Shown: in pieces, positions 1 to 8,724 of the stretch
Layout: each line of letters begins with the position of its first letter
Numbering within the stretch: position 1 is the stretch's first letter
Assembly (NCBI GenBank): GCA_023450615.1
Contig: JAEXGT010000018.1
Location: forward strand, 37,376-101,375
DNA: 64,000 nucleotides
Origin: Pseudomonadota bacterium
GTDB lineage: Bacteria > Pseudomonadota > Alphaproteobacteria > Rhizobiales > Beijerinckiaceae
Direction: 5' to 3'
Notes under the pieces: model-generated
What the model saw: only the letters and a program-made list of their open reading frames with translations
Database searches by the model: none
What the model was told of the DNA's origin: nothing
Translations under genes and position numbers: made by a program

Positions 1-2
1 TC

Positions 3-248
3 CTCGTCACGGTTCCTCTCGTCAAGGGCGGGTTGGTCGCGGCCTTCCTGTTCGCCTTCATCACCTCCTTCGACGAGCTCACGATTGCGATCTTCGTCAG
101 CGGCGGGATCAAGACGACGCTGCCCAAGCAGATGTGGGACGACATGATCCTGCAGCTCAACCCAACCCTCGCTGCCGTGTCCGTCGTGGTCTTCGTGATC
201 GTGACCGTCCTCCTCCTTCTCGCGGAACGTTTCCGCCGCACAACCTAA
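3..248 (+). CDS. ABC transporter permease, C-terminal part (polyamine/PotC-like)
   Basis: This is the last ~81 residues of an inner-membrane permease whose start lies before the window. The segment resembles the PotC/YdcV end of spermidine/putrescine-type importers: a short loop of the VPL-K-G type, a helix containing AFITSFDELTIAIF, then a final hydrophobic helix (VVVFVIVTVLLLL) and a basic tail. The ligase gene starts 22 bp downstream on the same strand, so this transporter and the next three genes probably form one uptake-and-catabolism operon. The substrate cannot be read from this fragment; the PuuB-like oxidoreductase further down suggests an amine or amino acid derivative (inference). 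Confidence 0.8.
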   Translation, partial: LVTVPLVKGGLVAAFLFAFITSFDELTIAIFVSGGIKTTLPKQMWDDMILQLNPTLAAVSVVVFVIVTVLLLLAERFRRTT

Positions 249-270
249 AAATAAAAGCCGAGAACACTCG

Positions 271-1806
271 ATGTCAGTCGATAATATCAGTCTCGCCAGT
301 CTGCTGCGTCAGCATGCCGAGACGAACCCGGATGGGATCTTCGCCCGGTTCAACGGCGAGCCCATCACCTTCGCCACGCTGGATTCCCAGTCCTCCGCTC
401 TGGCGGCATGGGCACGCTCCCGAGGACTACAATCGGGCGAGCATGTTGCCGTCATGATGCGCAACAGCGTGCAGACGCTTGCTGTGGTCTTCGGTCTTGC
501 CAAGGCCGGCCTGGTCTGGGTGCCCCTCAACGCCCAGCAGCGCGGCCAGGGCCTGCAATACATCATCAACCACTCTAAGCCGGCCCTCGTGATCGCCGAT
601 GCGGACCTTCTGGAAACGATTGCCGAATGCGAGGCGAACCAGCCCCGCGAAGGCTTCCTCGTTCATGGAGATGTTGAGGGCCATCCCCATCTGACCGATG
701 TCCTGAGTGCTGGCACTCCATTCACCGAACCGGCGCCGGGCCTGGATGCGCCTTTCGCCATCATGTACACCTCCGGCACGACCGGACAGCCCAAAGGCGT
801 GATCGTCTCCAACCGGATGATCCGTCTGGCGGGAGAAGGCGTCAGCCTCGTCGCCGCATCTCGCTCGGGCGACGTCATGTTCGTGTGGGAGCCTCTCTAC
901 CATATCGGCGGCGCCCAGCTTCTGGGCTTGCCCATGACCCACGGCGTGGTCCTGGCCATGGTCGATCGCTTCAGCGCGAGCCGCTTCTGGGGTCAGGTGC
1001 GCGAATACGGCGCGACGCATATCCATTATCTCGGCGGCATCCTGCAAATTCTCCTCAAGCAGCCGGAATCCCCGCTGGATCGCGACCATGCGGTGCGGAT
1101 CGCCTGGGGCGGAGGCTGCCCGGGCGATATCTGGGAGGCGTTCCAGAACCGCTTCGGCGTTCAGATCCGTGAATGCTACGGCATGACGGAGGCCTCCAGC
1201 ATCACGACCTTCAATGGCAAGGGCATCGTGGGCTCGGTCGGAAACCCCGTTCCGTGGTTCACGGTGGAACTGCTCGACCCCGAGGGCAAGCCCATGCCTC
1301 AGGGCGAGCGCGGCGAGATCGTGGTGCGCACCTCGCTTCCGGGTGCGATCTTCCCGGGCTATTTCGACAATCCGGCTGCGACCGAGAAAGCCCTTCGCAA
1401 CGGTGCTTTGTACACGGGCGATCTCGGCACTTACGACCCGAATGGCAACCTGACCTTCCACGGCCGCATGACCGATAGCGTCCGCTGCCGGGGTGAGAAT
1501 GTCTCTGCCTGGGAGGTCGAGCGCGTCGCCTCAGACCACCCGTCCGTCGAAGATTGTGCAATGATCGGCGTCGCGGCGGATATCGGCGAGCAGGACATCA
1601 AGCTCTTCGTCAAACTGAAGGCAGGCACCAGCCTTCAGCCATCGGAACTCTCCGGGTGGCTGTCGACCCGCCTCGCGAGCTACCAGAACCCTCGTTACAT
1701 CGCCGTCATCGACGATTTCGAGCGCACGCCGAGCCAACGCATCATGAAGCACAAACTCTCCAAGCGTCTCGACGATTGCTGGGACAGACTCGCGAAAGGA
1801 ATCTGA
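271..1806 (+). CDS. AMP-dependent acyl-CoA synthetase/ligase (CaiC-like)
   Basis: A 511-residue ANL-superfamily adenylate-forming enzyme, expected to activate a carboxylic acid with ATP and CoA. The phosphate-binding motif MYTSGTTGQPKG is at about residues 165-176, YGMTEAS follows near 304, and the YTGDLG hinge region comes later. At the C-terminus, where most family members have a catalytic lysine in a T-x-x-K-I context, this protein reads TPSQRIMKHKL, so arginine seems to stand in that place; the second half-reaction may be altered or the enzyme may belong to a variant subfamily. The next gene starts 1 bp after its stop, indicating tight co-transcription. The carnitine/crotonobetaine assignment is only by general resemblance. 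Confidence 0.8.
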   Translation: MSVDNISLASLLRQHAETNPDGIFARFNGEPITFATLDSQSSALAAWARSRGLQSGEHVAVMMRNSVQTLAVVFGLAKAGLVWVPLNAQQRGQGLQYIINHSKPALVIADADLLETIAECEANQPREGFLVHGDVEGHPHLTDVLSAGTPFTEPAPGLDAPFAIMYTSGTTGQPKGVIVSNRMIRLAGEGVSLVAASRSGDVMFVWEPLYHIGGAQLLGLPMTHGVVLAMVDRFSASRFWGQVREYGATHIHYLGGILQILLKQPESPLDRDHAVRIAWGGGCPGDIWEAFQNRFGVQIRECYGMTEASSITTFNGKGIVGSVGNPVPWFTVELLDPEGKPMPQGERGEIVVRTSLPGAIFPGYFDNPAATEKALRNGALYTGDLGTYDPNGNLTFHGRMTDSVRCRGENVSAWEVERVASDHPSVEDCAMIGVAADIGEQDIKLFVKLKAGTSLQPSELSGWLSTRLASYQNPRYIAVIDDFERTPSQRIMKHKLSKRLDDCWDRLAKGI

Positions 1807-1807
1807 G

Positions 1808-2893
1808 ATGACCACCGAACCGACCATTCTTCTGACCGGAACGGGCGCTTTCGCCGCCCGCATCCTGTTCGACATCGCAGCCACGGCAAAAGCCCCCACC
1901 CGTGTGGTCCTCGCAGGCCGCAACCGCGAGCGCCTGCAATGGCTGAAGGTGGCAGCGGGCGCGCGAGCCGCAATCTTCAACACCCCCGTGACCGTCGTTG
2001 CGCGTGAGGCGGATCTTCTCGCCGAGGGCGCTCCCACCGAACTGCTCGAAGCGACGAAGCCGAATGTGGTTGTGCAGGCCGCTTCCGTGCAGACCTCGTC
2101 CGTGATTGCCGGACCGGGCGACGCCTGGAGCAAGCTCGTTCAGGAAGGCGGGTTGAGCGCGACCGCGGTCTTCCAGACGCTTCTCAGCTCCCGCGTCGCA
2201 GCCGCCATGACGCGCCTCGGAAGCACCGCCCCTCTGATCAATTGCAGCTTCCCGGATGTGGTGAATGGATTGATTAAGGCGCTCGGGCATGAGGTGATGT
2301 GCGGCATGGGCAACGTGGCGATCCTGTCCAATGTCTTCGCCGCCGACCACAACCTGATGGACAGGAACCGCATCAAGGTTCTGGCTCATTATCAGCATCT
2401 CGGCGCCTGGCGCCGCCCGGCTGAAGCGCGCTCCGGATCGGCGCCGAGGGTGTGGATCGACGATGAAGAGATCGCCGACGTGTACGGCGCGTTCCGCGAT
2501 GTGAAGCTCACGCCGGAACCGGTCATCGACATCTCCGGAGCCAGCGGCGTACCGATGATCCTCGCCCTGGCAGAGGGGCGCACATGGACCGGCCATGTTC
2601 CGGGTCCTTACGGCCTGCCGGGCGGCTATCCCGTGCAGCTTGCCGATGGCGCTCTGTCGCTGAACCTGCCGCCGTCAGTCTCTCAGGAAGAAGCCGTGGC
2701 CTGGAATGCACGCTTCGAGGAAGAGAACGGCCTCGTTATCGGCGAGGATCGGCGGGCACATTACACGGGCGTTCTGCGCGAGCGCTTGGCCCAGCACTCT
2801 CCCGCTCTCGCCGAAGGCTTCGACGTGGCGGACATCGAAGACGTCCACCGCTCGATGCAGGAGCTTCGCACGAAGTTGCAGCAGCAAGGCTGA
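1808..2893 (+). CDS. NAD(P)-binding Rossmann-fold protein, saccharopine dehydrogenase-like
   Basis: A 361-residue protein starting with a beta-alpha-beta dinucleotide fold (ILLTGTGAFAARILFDIA, then VVLAGRNRERL), as in saccharopine dehydrogenase-like and short-chain reductases. A second recognisable segment is VVQAASVQTSSVIAGPGDAW, typical of this fold after strand 4. It begins 1 bp after the ligase stop, so the two are probably translated as a unit and may work on the same acyl or amino acid substrate. I do not recognise a specific enzyme; the function beyond a probable NAD(P)-dependent oxidoreductase is unknown. Confidence 0.6.
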   Translation: MTTEPTILLTGTGAFAARILFDIAATAKAPTRVVLAGRNRERLQWLKVAAGARAAIFNTPVTVVAREADLLAEGAPTELLEATKPNVVVQAASVQTSSVIAGPGDAWSKLVQEGGLSATAVFQTLLSSRVAAAMTRLGSTAPLINCSFPDVVNGLIKALGHEVMCGMGNVAILSNVFAADHNLMDRNRIKVLAHYQHLGAWRRPAEARSGSAPRVWIDDEEIADVYGAFRDVKLTPEPVIDISGASGVPMILALAEGRTWTGHVPGPYGLPGGYPVQLADGALSLNLPPSVSQEEAVAWNARFEEENGLVIGEDRRAHYTGVLRERLAQHSPALAEGFDVADIEDVHRSMQELRTKLQQQG

Positions 2894-2973
2894 ACTCAAC
2901 ATTTCGGCTGCGCGCGTACAGCACCGCGCGCAGCTTTGAATTTCGGCGCGTCACTTCTTACGGCACTGGCATC

Positions 2974-4404
2974 ATGAAAACCTCCCTGCCCTCCATCGCC
3001 CCTTCCGACCGCTCCTGGTGGCTTGAGGAGGCATTGAGGAATGAGGGCAATGTGCCTTCCGCCGCGCCGCTCGAAGGTGAATTTACGGTCGATATCGCCA
3101 TTGTCGGCGGCGGCTTTGCGGGGCTCTGGACGGCGCTCACTCTCAAGAAGCGCCGCCCTGATCTTTCCATCGCCCTGATAGAGGCATCGATCTGCGGCTC
3201 CGGCGCAAGCGGCAAGAACGGCGGAAAGGCCCATGGCTACTGGGCCTCCCTCGGCAACACTGTTCAAGCTCTCGGCCGGGACGGCGCGCTTGCCATCGCC
3301 AAGGCCGGCGACTGGGCCCAGGACGGCATCAGGAACTTCGCCTCCGAGTGCGGCCGCGACATCTGGTGGAGAGACGGGGGAAACCTCATCGTTGCCACCA
3401 CGGCTCAACAGGACGAGAAGATCGCAGACATCGCGCAGCGAGCCCGTGAACTGGGCGCGGAAGATCATGTCACGGTCTTGTCCGAGAAAGAGGTTCAGGC
3501 GCGCTGTGCGTCGCCGGTGTTCCGGCGGGGTGTTTTCTATCCCGATGCAGCAACCGTGCATCCCGCGCGCCTGGCCCGCGCTCTTCGGCAGGCCGTGATC
3601 GACCGGGGCGTCGCGCTTTTCGAAAACACGCCCATGTTGAGCGTCGATCCAGGCCAATCATGTCGCATCAAGACGCCTCGCGGCCAGATCATCGCCCGCG
3701 AGGTCGTGCTTGCGACCAATGCGGCACTCAGCGAGCGGCGGGAGATCAGACCGCATGTCAGCATCTTTTCCAGCTATGCGGTCATGAGCGAGCCTGCTCC
3801 GGCTCAACTGGCCTCCATGAAGTGGACGGGCGATGAAGGCCTCGCCGATCTGCGCATGTTCCTGCATTATTTCCGTAAAACGGACGACAATCGCGTTCTG
3901 ATGGGCTCGGGGTCCGGCCCGGTCGGCTACGGCGCTGGCGCGCAGGCGCGGCATCTGACACATGACAAGGCGAGCATCGGACGGGCGGAAGCAGGTCTTC
4001 GCCGGCTGCTTCCCGCATTGCGTGATGTCCCGCTCGCCGGTGCCTGGGGCGGCGCGATTGATGTTTCCGCCGACCGGCTGCCTTTCTTCAAGACGATCTC
4101 CGGCACACGCATCCATTACGCCTGCGGCTTCTCAGGCCACGGCGTGAACGCCACCTATATCGCGGGCCAATGCCTCGCTTCGCTGGTCCTCGACGAAAAG
4201 GATCGCTGGTCGACCCTGCCGTTCTGCACACGATCCTTGCCGCGCTTGCCGCCGGAGCCCTTCCGCTTTACCGGCGCAAATGCCATCCGCTCCGCCATTC
4301 TGGCCTGTGAAGAGGCCGACGAGCAAAATCGTCAGGCCCCTGCTCTCGCGAGTGCCGTTGCGCAACTCCCGAAACTCTTCGGGCTCAGGATCGGTGTTCG
4401 ATAG
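2974..4404 (+). CDS. FAD-dependent oxidoreductase (DAO family, PuuB-like)
   Basis: A 476-residue flavoenzyme of the D-amino-acid oxidase/glycine oxidase family. The FAD-binding motif DIAIVGGGFAGLWTALTLKK lies near residue 35, followed by an acidic residue ending strand 2 (ALIEAS) and the SGKNGG segment; a C-terminal CGFSGHGVNATYIAG motif closes the FAD site. The arrangement resembles gamma-glutamylputrescine oxidase and related amine oxidases. The open frame extends 390 bp further upstream through the previous gene, but the ATG at 2974 gives the normal N-terminus. The stop TAG is followed at once by a truncated copy of the intergenic palindromic repeat. With the upstream permease this suggests amine catabolism (inference). 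Confidence 0.82.
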   Translation: MKTSLPSIAPSDRSWWLEEALRNEGNVPSAAPLEGEFTVDIAIVGGGFAGLWTALTLKKRRPDLSIALIEASICGSGASGKNGGKAHGYWASLGNTVQALGRDGALAIAKAGDWAQDGIRNFASECGRDIWWRDGGNLIVATTAQQDEKIADIAQRARELGAEDHVTVLSEKEVQARCASPVFRRGVFYPDAATVHPARLARALRQAVIDRGVALFENTPMLSVDPGQSCRIKTPRGQIIAREVVLATNAALSERREIRPHVSIFSSYAVMSEPAPAQLASMKWTGDEGLADLRMFLHYFRKTDDNRVLMGSGSGPVGYGAGAQARHLTHDKASIGRAEAGLRRLLPALRDVPLAGAWGGAIDVSADRLPFFKTISGTRIHYACGFSGHGVNATYIAGQCLASLVLDEKDRWSTLPFCTRSLPRLPPEPFRFTGANAIRSAILACEEADEQNRQAPALASAVAQLPKLFGLRIGVR

Positions 4405-4407
4405 CTC

Positions 4408-4478
4408 TGCTTTAAGCTTTTGTTTTGGCGCATCTTGTCACGCAAAACCGGTGCCCACTTTTGCGTTCGATGCTCTAG
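4408..4478. repeat. Intergenic palindromic repeat, copy 1 (left-truncated)
   Basis: A 71-bp copy of an element also found at 19710-19817 and 55128-55231. Shared landmarks are GCTTTAAGCTTTTGTTTTGG, CATCTTGTCAC, a hairpin core GCAAAA...TTTTGC around CCGGTGCCCAC, and the end CGATGCTCTAG. This copy lacks the left half of the first hairpin. It fills the gap between two convergent genes, and its terminal CTA (4475-4477) is the TAG stop of the kinase gene on the minus strand. Confidence 0.9.
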
Positions 4479-7285
4479 TCGCCTTCGATGATCTCACGGA
4501 TTCGTACGGCCAGGTCCTCTATGCCGAACGGCTTCGTGATCATCTCCATGCCCGGATCGAGGAAGCCGGAGGCCATGGCGGCCTGTTCGGCATAACCGGT
4601 GATGAAGAGGACCTTGAGATTGGGCCTGATCACGCGTGCATAATCTGCAAGCTGCCGGCCATTCAGCCCCGGAAGACCGACATCAGTCACGAGCAGGTCC
4701 ACCCGCTGCTTCGATTCCAGGATTTTGAGACCTGATGGGCCATCCACCGCTTCGATGGCTTGATAGCCAAGGTCGGCCAGGACTTCCATGATCAGGGAGC
4801 GGACGACGCGCTCGTCCTCCACGACCAGAACTGTTTCACCAGCCTCCGCCCGATGCATCTCGCCGAGGCCTGTCACGGCGACAGGTTCCGAAGCCTCGCC
4901 CTCATGAGCCGGCAGGTAGAGCTTGACGGCTGTTCCCCTGCCGACCTCGCTGTGAATGCGAACATGCCCCTCCGATTGCTTGGTGAAGCCATACACCATG
5001 GAGAGGCCAAGGCCCGTTCCTACGCCGATCGGCTTGGTCGTGAAGAAGGGGTCGAAGACCTGCGAAAGAACATCGGCAGGCATCCCGGTTCCGGTATCGG
5101 AGACGCTGATCGTAACGTAGCGGCCAGGCGCGATAGCCTGCTGAGCCGCCGCATAGAGATCGTCCAGGTGAGAAATGCCTGTTTCAACGATGAGCGCGCC
5201 GCCATCGGGCATGGCATCTCGCGCATTGATCGCGAGATTGAGGATGGCGCTTTCCAGCTGATTGGGATCGCACAGGGTCAGCGGCAGTTCTTCAGAAATC
5301 GCGAACCCGAGCTCAATGGATTCTGAAATGGTCCGCCGGAGAAGCTCCTCCATGGACATGACGAGCCGATTGACGTTGACGGGCTTCGGATCGAGAGGCT
5401 GGCGCCGCGCAAACGCCAGAAGGCGATGTGTCAAGGCCGCAGCGCGATTGGCCGAGGACGTGGCAGCCGAAATGTACCGGTCGAGATTATCGAGGCGGCC
5501 TTGCGCCATGCGGGTCTTCAGAAGATCGAGCGAGCCGACGATTCCCGTCAGAAGATTATTGAAGTCGTGCGCAATGCCTCCCGTCAGCTGGCCGACGGCT
5601 TCCATCTTTTGGGCCTGCCGCAGCGCCTCTTCGGTCCGCTTCAGTTCCGTGATGTCGTGTCCTTCCGCCACCAGGAAGATAGGCGTGCCCGTCTCATCCA
5701 GAACGGGTTTCATCGAAAAGTCGAAAATGCGGTTGCCGCCCGGCAGCAGGAGTTCCGACTCGTAGCGCACGAACTCTCCGGCGGCGACGCGCGCGACACT
5801 TTCGCGCGCCCGCTGGGCCTCGTCGGGAGAATTCACCCACCAGGGAGCATCCCAAATCTTCAACCCCGCAACCTGTCTCTGCGCAGTTCCTGCGGCCTGC
5901 AAGGCCGCATTGTTGACGATCACCACGGTGCCATCCAGCGCGCTAAGCGCCATCAGCTGGAAAGTGGTGTTGAAGATCGCCCGGAACCGGCGTTCGCTCT
6001 CGGCGAGTTCGGCCGTGCGCTCAGCAACACGGCTTTCGAGCCTTTCGTTGAGCTCCCGCAATCGCTCTTCCGACTGCTTTACCGCCGTAATGTCATAGAT
6101 GACGCCGATAAATCGCAGGCCCGCTGTTTCGGTATCACGAACATACTCGCCCCGGCGAGCCAGCCAGCGAAGTTTCTTGTTGTCCGCCCGCTGAATCCGG
6201 CATTCGGCGTATGACGCACTTTCAGAAGCTGAACCCTGCTCGACGAGAACGGGATCTCCCGGCATGACGAGATTGTTGATCGTGCGGATGGGCAAGACAT
6301 TGGTCGGGTGAAGCCCAACCAGCCTGCAAAATTCCTCCGAGACGCTGACGGTCGCAAAGCCGTCCACATATTCGAACGTTCCGATGCCACCGGCGCTCTG
6401 CGCAATCCGCAGCCGCTCCTCGATATGCTTCTGCTCAGTTACATCGAGGACGACGCCCGTGAAACGGACGGGATGATCCCCATCGCCAAAATGGCTGCGC
6501 CCTCGCGCATGGACCCAGCGCACCGAGCCGTCAGCGGAAAGAAGCCGGTATTCCTTGGAAAAGATTTCCGCTCCGTTGAGGATGCCTGCGACGGCCAAGC
6601 GGATTCTCAAGCGGTCTTCGGGATGGATGGCTTTGAAGAAATCGTCGGCGGGCAGACCTTTCCCGGCGCGGACCGGATCAAGGCCGTGGAGCGCTGCGAA
6701 CCGCGCATCGGCGGTGAAGCATCCGCGAGGAATGTCCCAATCCCAGGATCCGCCCGTTCCGGCAACGGTCAGCGTCTGGCGGAGCCGCTCATTGGTCCGA
6801 TCGAGCTCCTGCTGGTTCGTCTGCAGAGCGGCGCGCATCTCCTCGGCCTGATGCGATTGCGTAACATCGACCTGGGTTGAGAGAAGGAAAAGCGGCTCGC
6901 CGTTCTCATCGTTGACGGGAGTCACGAAGAGATGGTTCCAGAAGCGACTTCCGTCCTTGCGCTGGTTCAGAATTTCAATCGAGACGGCGTTGCCCTCCCG
7001 AATTGACTCGTGCAACCGCCGAACGGCTTCCTGATCGGTTTCCGGCGCCTGGAGGAAATCGCAATTACGCCCGACAGCCTCCTCGACCGAGTATCCCGTC
7101 ATCCGGCAGAACGCCTCGTTCACGAAGACGATCGGGTTATCGGGCAGCCGCGGATTTGTTGCCAGCATCGATAGGCCTGAGCGCTCCAGGGCCGAAAAGA
7201 TCGGCCCTGCGATGCGGCGCAACTCTTCAAGCGCGCCCCCAATACTCTTATCAAGCGTATCATATGGGAGCTTTCGGGCCGTCAT
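4475..7285 (-). CDS. LOV/PAS hybrid sensor histidine kinase with C-terminal receiver
   Basis: A 936-residue soluble hybrid kinase. Residues ~33-142 form a LOV domain: GRNCDFLQ places the photoactive cysteine at 75 and Gln79, and the flavin-contacting Asn107, Asn117 and Gln138 are all present. The residue after the cysteine is Asp76, where LOV domains usually have Arg contacting the FMN phosphate. Three more PAS domains follow (~170-285, 290-400, 430-548), then HisKA with His573 (GGIAHDFNNLL), a HATPase domain (N box NLAINARDAMPDGG, G boxes DTGTGM and GTGLGLS) and a receiver (LLVTDVGLPGL). No transmembrane segment is visible. It lies 44 bp downstream of cheC without an evident terminator, so it is probably co-transcribed with the che genes. 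Its stop codon is inside repeat copy 1. Confidence 0.9.
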   Translation of the reverse strand: MTARKLPYDTLDKSIGGALEELRRIAGPIFSALERSGLSMLATNPRLPDNPIVFVNEAFCRMTGYSVEEAVGRNCDFLQAPETDQEAVRRLHESIREGNAVSIEILNQRKDGSRFWNHLFVTPVNDENGEPLFLLSTQVDVTQSHQAEEMRAALQTNQQELDRTNERLRQTLTVAGTGGSWDWDIPRGCFTADARFAALHGLDPVRAGKGLPADDFFKAIHPEDRLRIRLAVAGILNGAEIFSKEYRLLSADGSVRWVHARGRSHFGDGDHPVRFTGVVLDVTEQKHIEERLRIAQSAGGIGTFEYVDGFATVSVSEEFCRLVGLHPTNVLPIRTINNLVMPGDPVLVEQGSASESASYAECRIQRADNKKLRWLARRGEYVRDTETAGLRFIGVIYDITAVKQSEERLRELNERLESRVAERTAELAESERRFRAIFNTTFQLMALSALDGTVVIVNNAALQAAGTAQRQVAGLKIWDAPWWVNSPDEAQRARESVARVAAGEFVRYESELLLPGGNRIFDFSMKPVLDETGTPIFLVAEGHDITELKRTEEALRQAQKMEAVGQLTGGIAHDFNNLLTGIVGSLDLLKTRMAQGRLDNLDRYISAATSSANRAAALTHRLLAFARRQPLDPKPVNVNRLVMSMEELLRRTISESIELGFAISEELPLTLCDPNQLESAILNLAINARDAMPDGGALIVETGISHLDDLYAAAQQAIAPGRYVTISVSDTGTGMPADVLSQVFDPFFTTKPIGVGTGLGLSMVYGFTKQSEGHVRIHSEVGRGTAVKLYLPAHEGEASEPVAVTGLGEMHRAEAGETVLVVEDERVVRSLIMEVLADLGYQAIEAVDGPSGLKILESKQRVDLLVTDVGLPGLNGRQLADYARVIRPNLKVLFITGYAEQAAMASGFLDPGMEMITKPFGIEDLAVRIREIIEGD

Positions 7286-7329
7286 GCCGATAATGACTTC
7301 GTTGAGGCGATGCGGACAAGTGGCATAGC

Positions 7330-7974
7330 CTAGGCCTCGTCTCCGACAACTCGCTGGATGAAGCCCGCAATGAGTTCCTTCAGGGCCGCAAGCGAGGGCA
7401 GATCCATGAGCATGGCGATATAGCCCCGGATATTCCGGTTGCGGACGGAGAAGTTGATATACAGGAAAAGGACCAAGCCCTCATCCGGGCGGGGCTGCAT
7501 GAGCCTGAACAACTGAGCCCCGTCGCCGCGAACGACTTCCGGCAGGGAGATGTTGAGAGAACGCTTCAACATGTTCGCCATCGTGGCAAGACAACCGTTC
7601 AGTATCACGTTGCCCGTTTCGGCCAGGGCCTCCTGTTCCATCTCGTCAACCTGATCGGGGGGCACCTCATCCCCAATGATGGCGCGGACGAGGTCCAGGC
7701 TTATGACTTGAGGCAAGATCAGAAGAGCTTGACCGGAAAATGCACCTTCGAACTGCTGCTGAATGGCGACAAGCTCGTCTGTCTCACGTTCTCCGATCAG
7801 TCGAACCGCATCCTCCGGGGCCATGATCTCGACGGATGGAACGGAGAGAAGCACTTCCTCCCCGATCATCTTGCGCAGGCTCGAAGCTGCCCGGCTGACG
7901 CCGATATTGACGAGTTCCGTCAGAGCGTCGCGTTCGAGTTCGGAAAGAGCGATTTCTCGGGGCATGGACATCAC
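7330..7974 (-). CDS. cheC: CheC-family chemotaxis phosphatase
   Basis: A 214-residue CheC/CheX/FliY-family protein, expected to dephosphorylate CheY-P. Both pseudo-repeat active-site motifs are present: TELVNIG (Glu20, Asn23) and AETGNVILNGCLATMANML (Glu119, Asn122), matching the E-x-x-N signature. Two active sites suggest a real phosphatase rather than the single-site CheX type. Its ATG overlaps the cheY stop by 4 bp (ATGA), so it is translationally coupled to its likely substrate. No cheD or cheZ is visible in the operon, so CheC is probably the only signal-terminating phosphatase here. Confidence 0.85.
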   Translation of the reverse strand: MMSMPREIALSELERDALTELVNIGVSRAASSLRKMIGEEVLLSVPSVEIMAPEDAVRLIGERETDELVAIQQQFEGAFSGQALLILPQVISLDLVRAIIGDEVPPDQVDEMEQEALAETGNVILNGCLATMANMLKRSLNISLPEVVRGDGAQLFRLMQPRPDEGLVLFLYINFSVRNRNIRGYIAMLMDLPSLAALKELIAGFIQRVVGDEA

Positions 7975-8354
7975 ATCCCGCCTGTCCGCAGGCGCAGCGC
8001 CGCTCCCGAGATGAAACCTCGCAACCCCTCTTCGGTCAGAGGCTTGCTGACGAAGGTGGCATTGACCTCACGCGCCCGGGCGATGACCTCGTCCTGGATA
8101 TTGGCCGTGATCACGGCAATCGGCATCGCCGGATGGCTTGAGCGTATTTCACCTGCAAGCTCGAGGCCGTCCTTCTCAGGCATGTTGAAGTCGATCATCG
8201 CCACGTCGACCTTCCTAGTACCGAGAACGTCGAGCGCCTCCTGGGCGTTGCCTGCCTCGACTTTTTCCCAATCAGGCTGCAGGGCCGCCAGAGCCTTGCC
8301 TGCAACGATGCGTGCCAGCTTGCTGTCGTCGACGATCAGAACGGTTATCGCCAC
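7971..8354 (-). CDS. cheY: CheY-like single-domain response regulator
   Basis: A 127-residue receiver with the acidic pair Asp9-Asp10, phosphoacceptor Asp55 (AMIDFNMPEKDG), the conserved Thr in ITAN and Lys in VSKPL. No output domain, so it acts by protein contact as CheY does. The start is a GTG at 8354 preceded on the minus strand by GGAG at suitable spacing. Upstream, a 133-bp gap separates it from the STAS gene; that gap has a small CCGGC/GCCGG hairpin just after the STAS stop and could hold an internal promoter, though none is convincing. The target (flagellar motor or another output) is not shown. Confidence 0.88.
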   Translation of the reverse strand: MAITVLIVDDSKLARIVAGKALAALQPDWEKVEAGNAQEALDVLGTRKVDVAMIDFNMPEKDGLELAGEIRSSHPAMPIAVITANIQDEVIARAREVNATFVSKPLTEEGLRGFISGAALRLRTGGM

Positions 8355-8487
8355 TCAGGTACTCCACTAGGGATAAATTGCCCGGAAGGACCGGAGCGGA
8401 ATGAAAGGAAACGCTATCAATCTCTTTTAGAGTATGCCCGAAGAATGACAACTGTTCAGCCTGCCTGTGCTGTCATGCCACCGGCAC

Positions 8488-8724
8488 TTAGCCGGACAGA
8501 ACCGGGGCAATCCACGCTCGTAAAAATGGGTCCGCCGCGGCTCCTTTTAGACCTGGTTTGAAGGCCATCAGAATCTGAAGCACGGCGGCATGAAGGTGTT
8601 CGGCTTCCGACAGGTCGACGAGCCGGCTCGCATCGGCCTGAAGCCATCGAAGCAAGGGCTCCGCATCTTCGACGCGGCACACCCCTTCAAGAACGATGAC
8701 CTGTCCCTCCAGACGCACGCTCAT
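8488..8724 (-). CDS. STAS-domain protein of the chemosensory operon, degenerate
   Basis: A 78-residue protein with the outline of a STAS (anti-anti-sigma-like) domain: a beta strand VIVLEG, then LVDLSEAEHLHAAVLQILMAF, which aligns with the usual V-D-L-S...D-S-S/T-G...L-L segment. The aspartate-serine pair that is normally phosphorylated is replaced by histidine-alanine, so regulation by serine phosphorylation is unlikely. It overlaps the cheA stop by 4 bp and is therefore coupled to CheA synthesis. A role as a small adaptor within the signalling array is inference. Confidence 0.65.
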   Translation of the reverse strand: MSVRLEGQVIVLEGVCRVEDAEPLLRWLQADASRLVDLSEAEHLHAAVLQILMAFKPGLKGAAADPFLRAWIAPVLSG

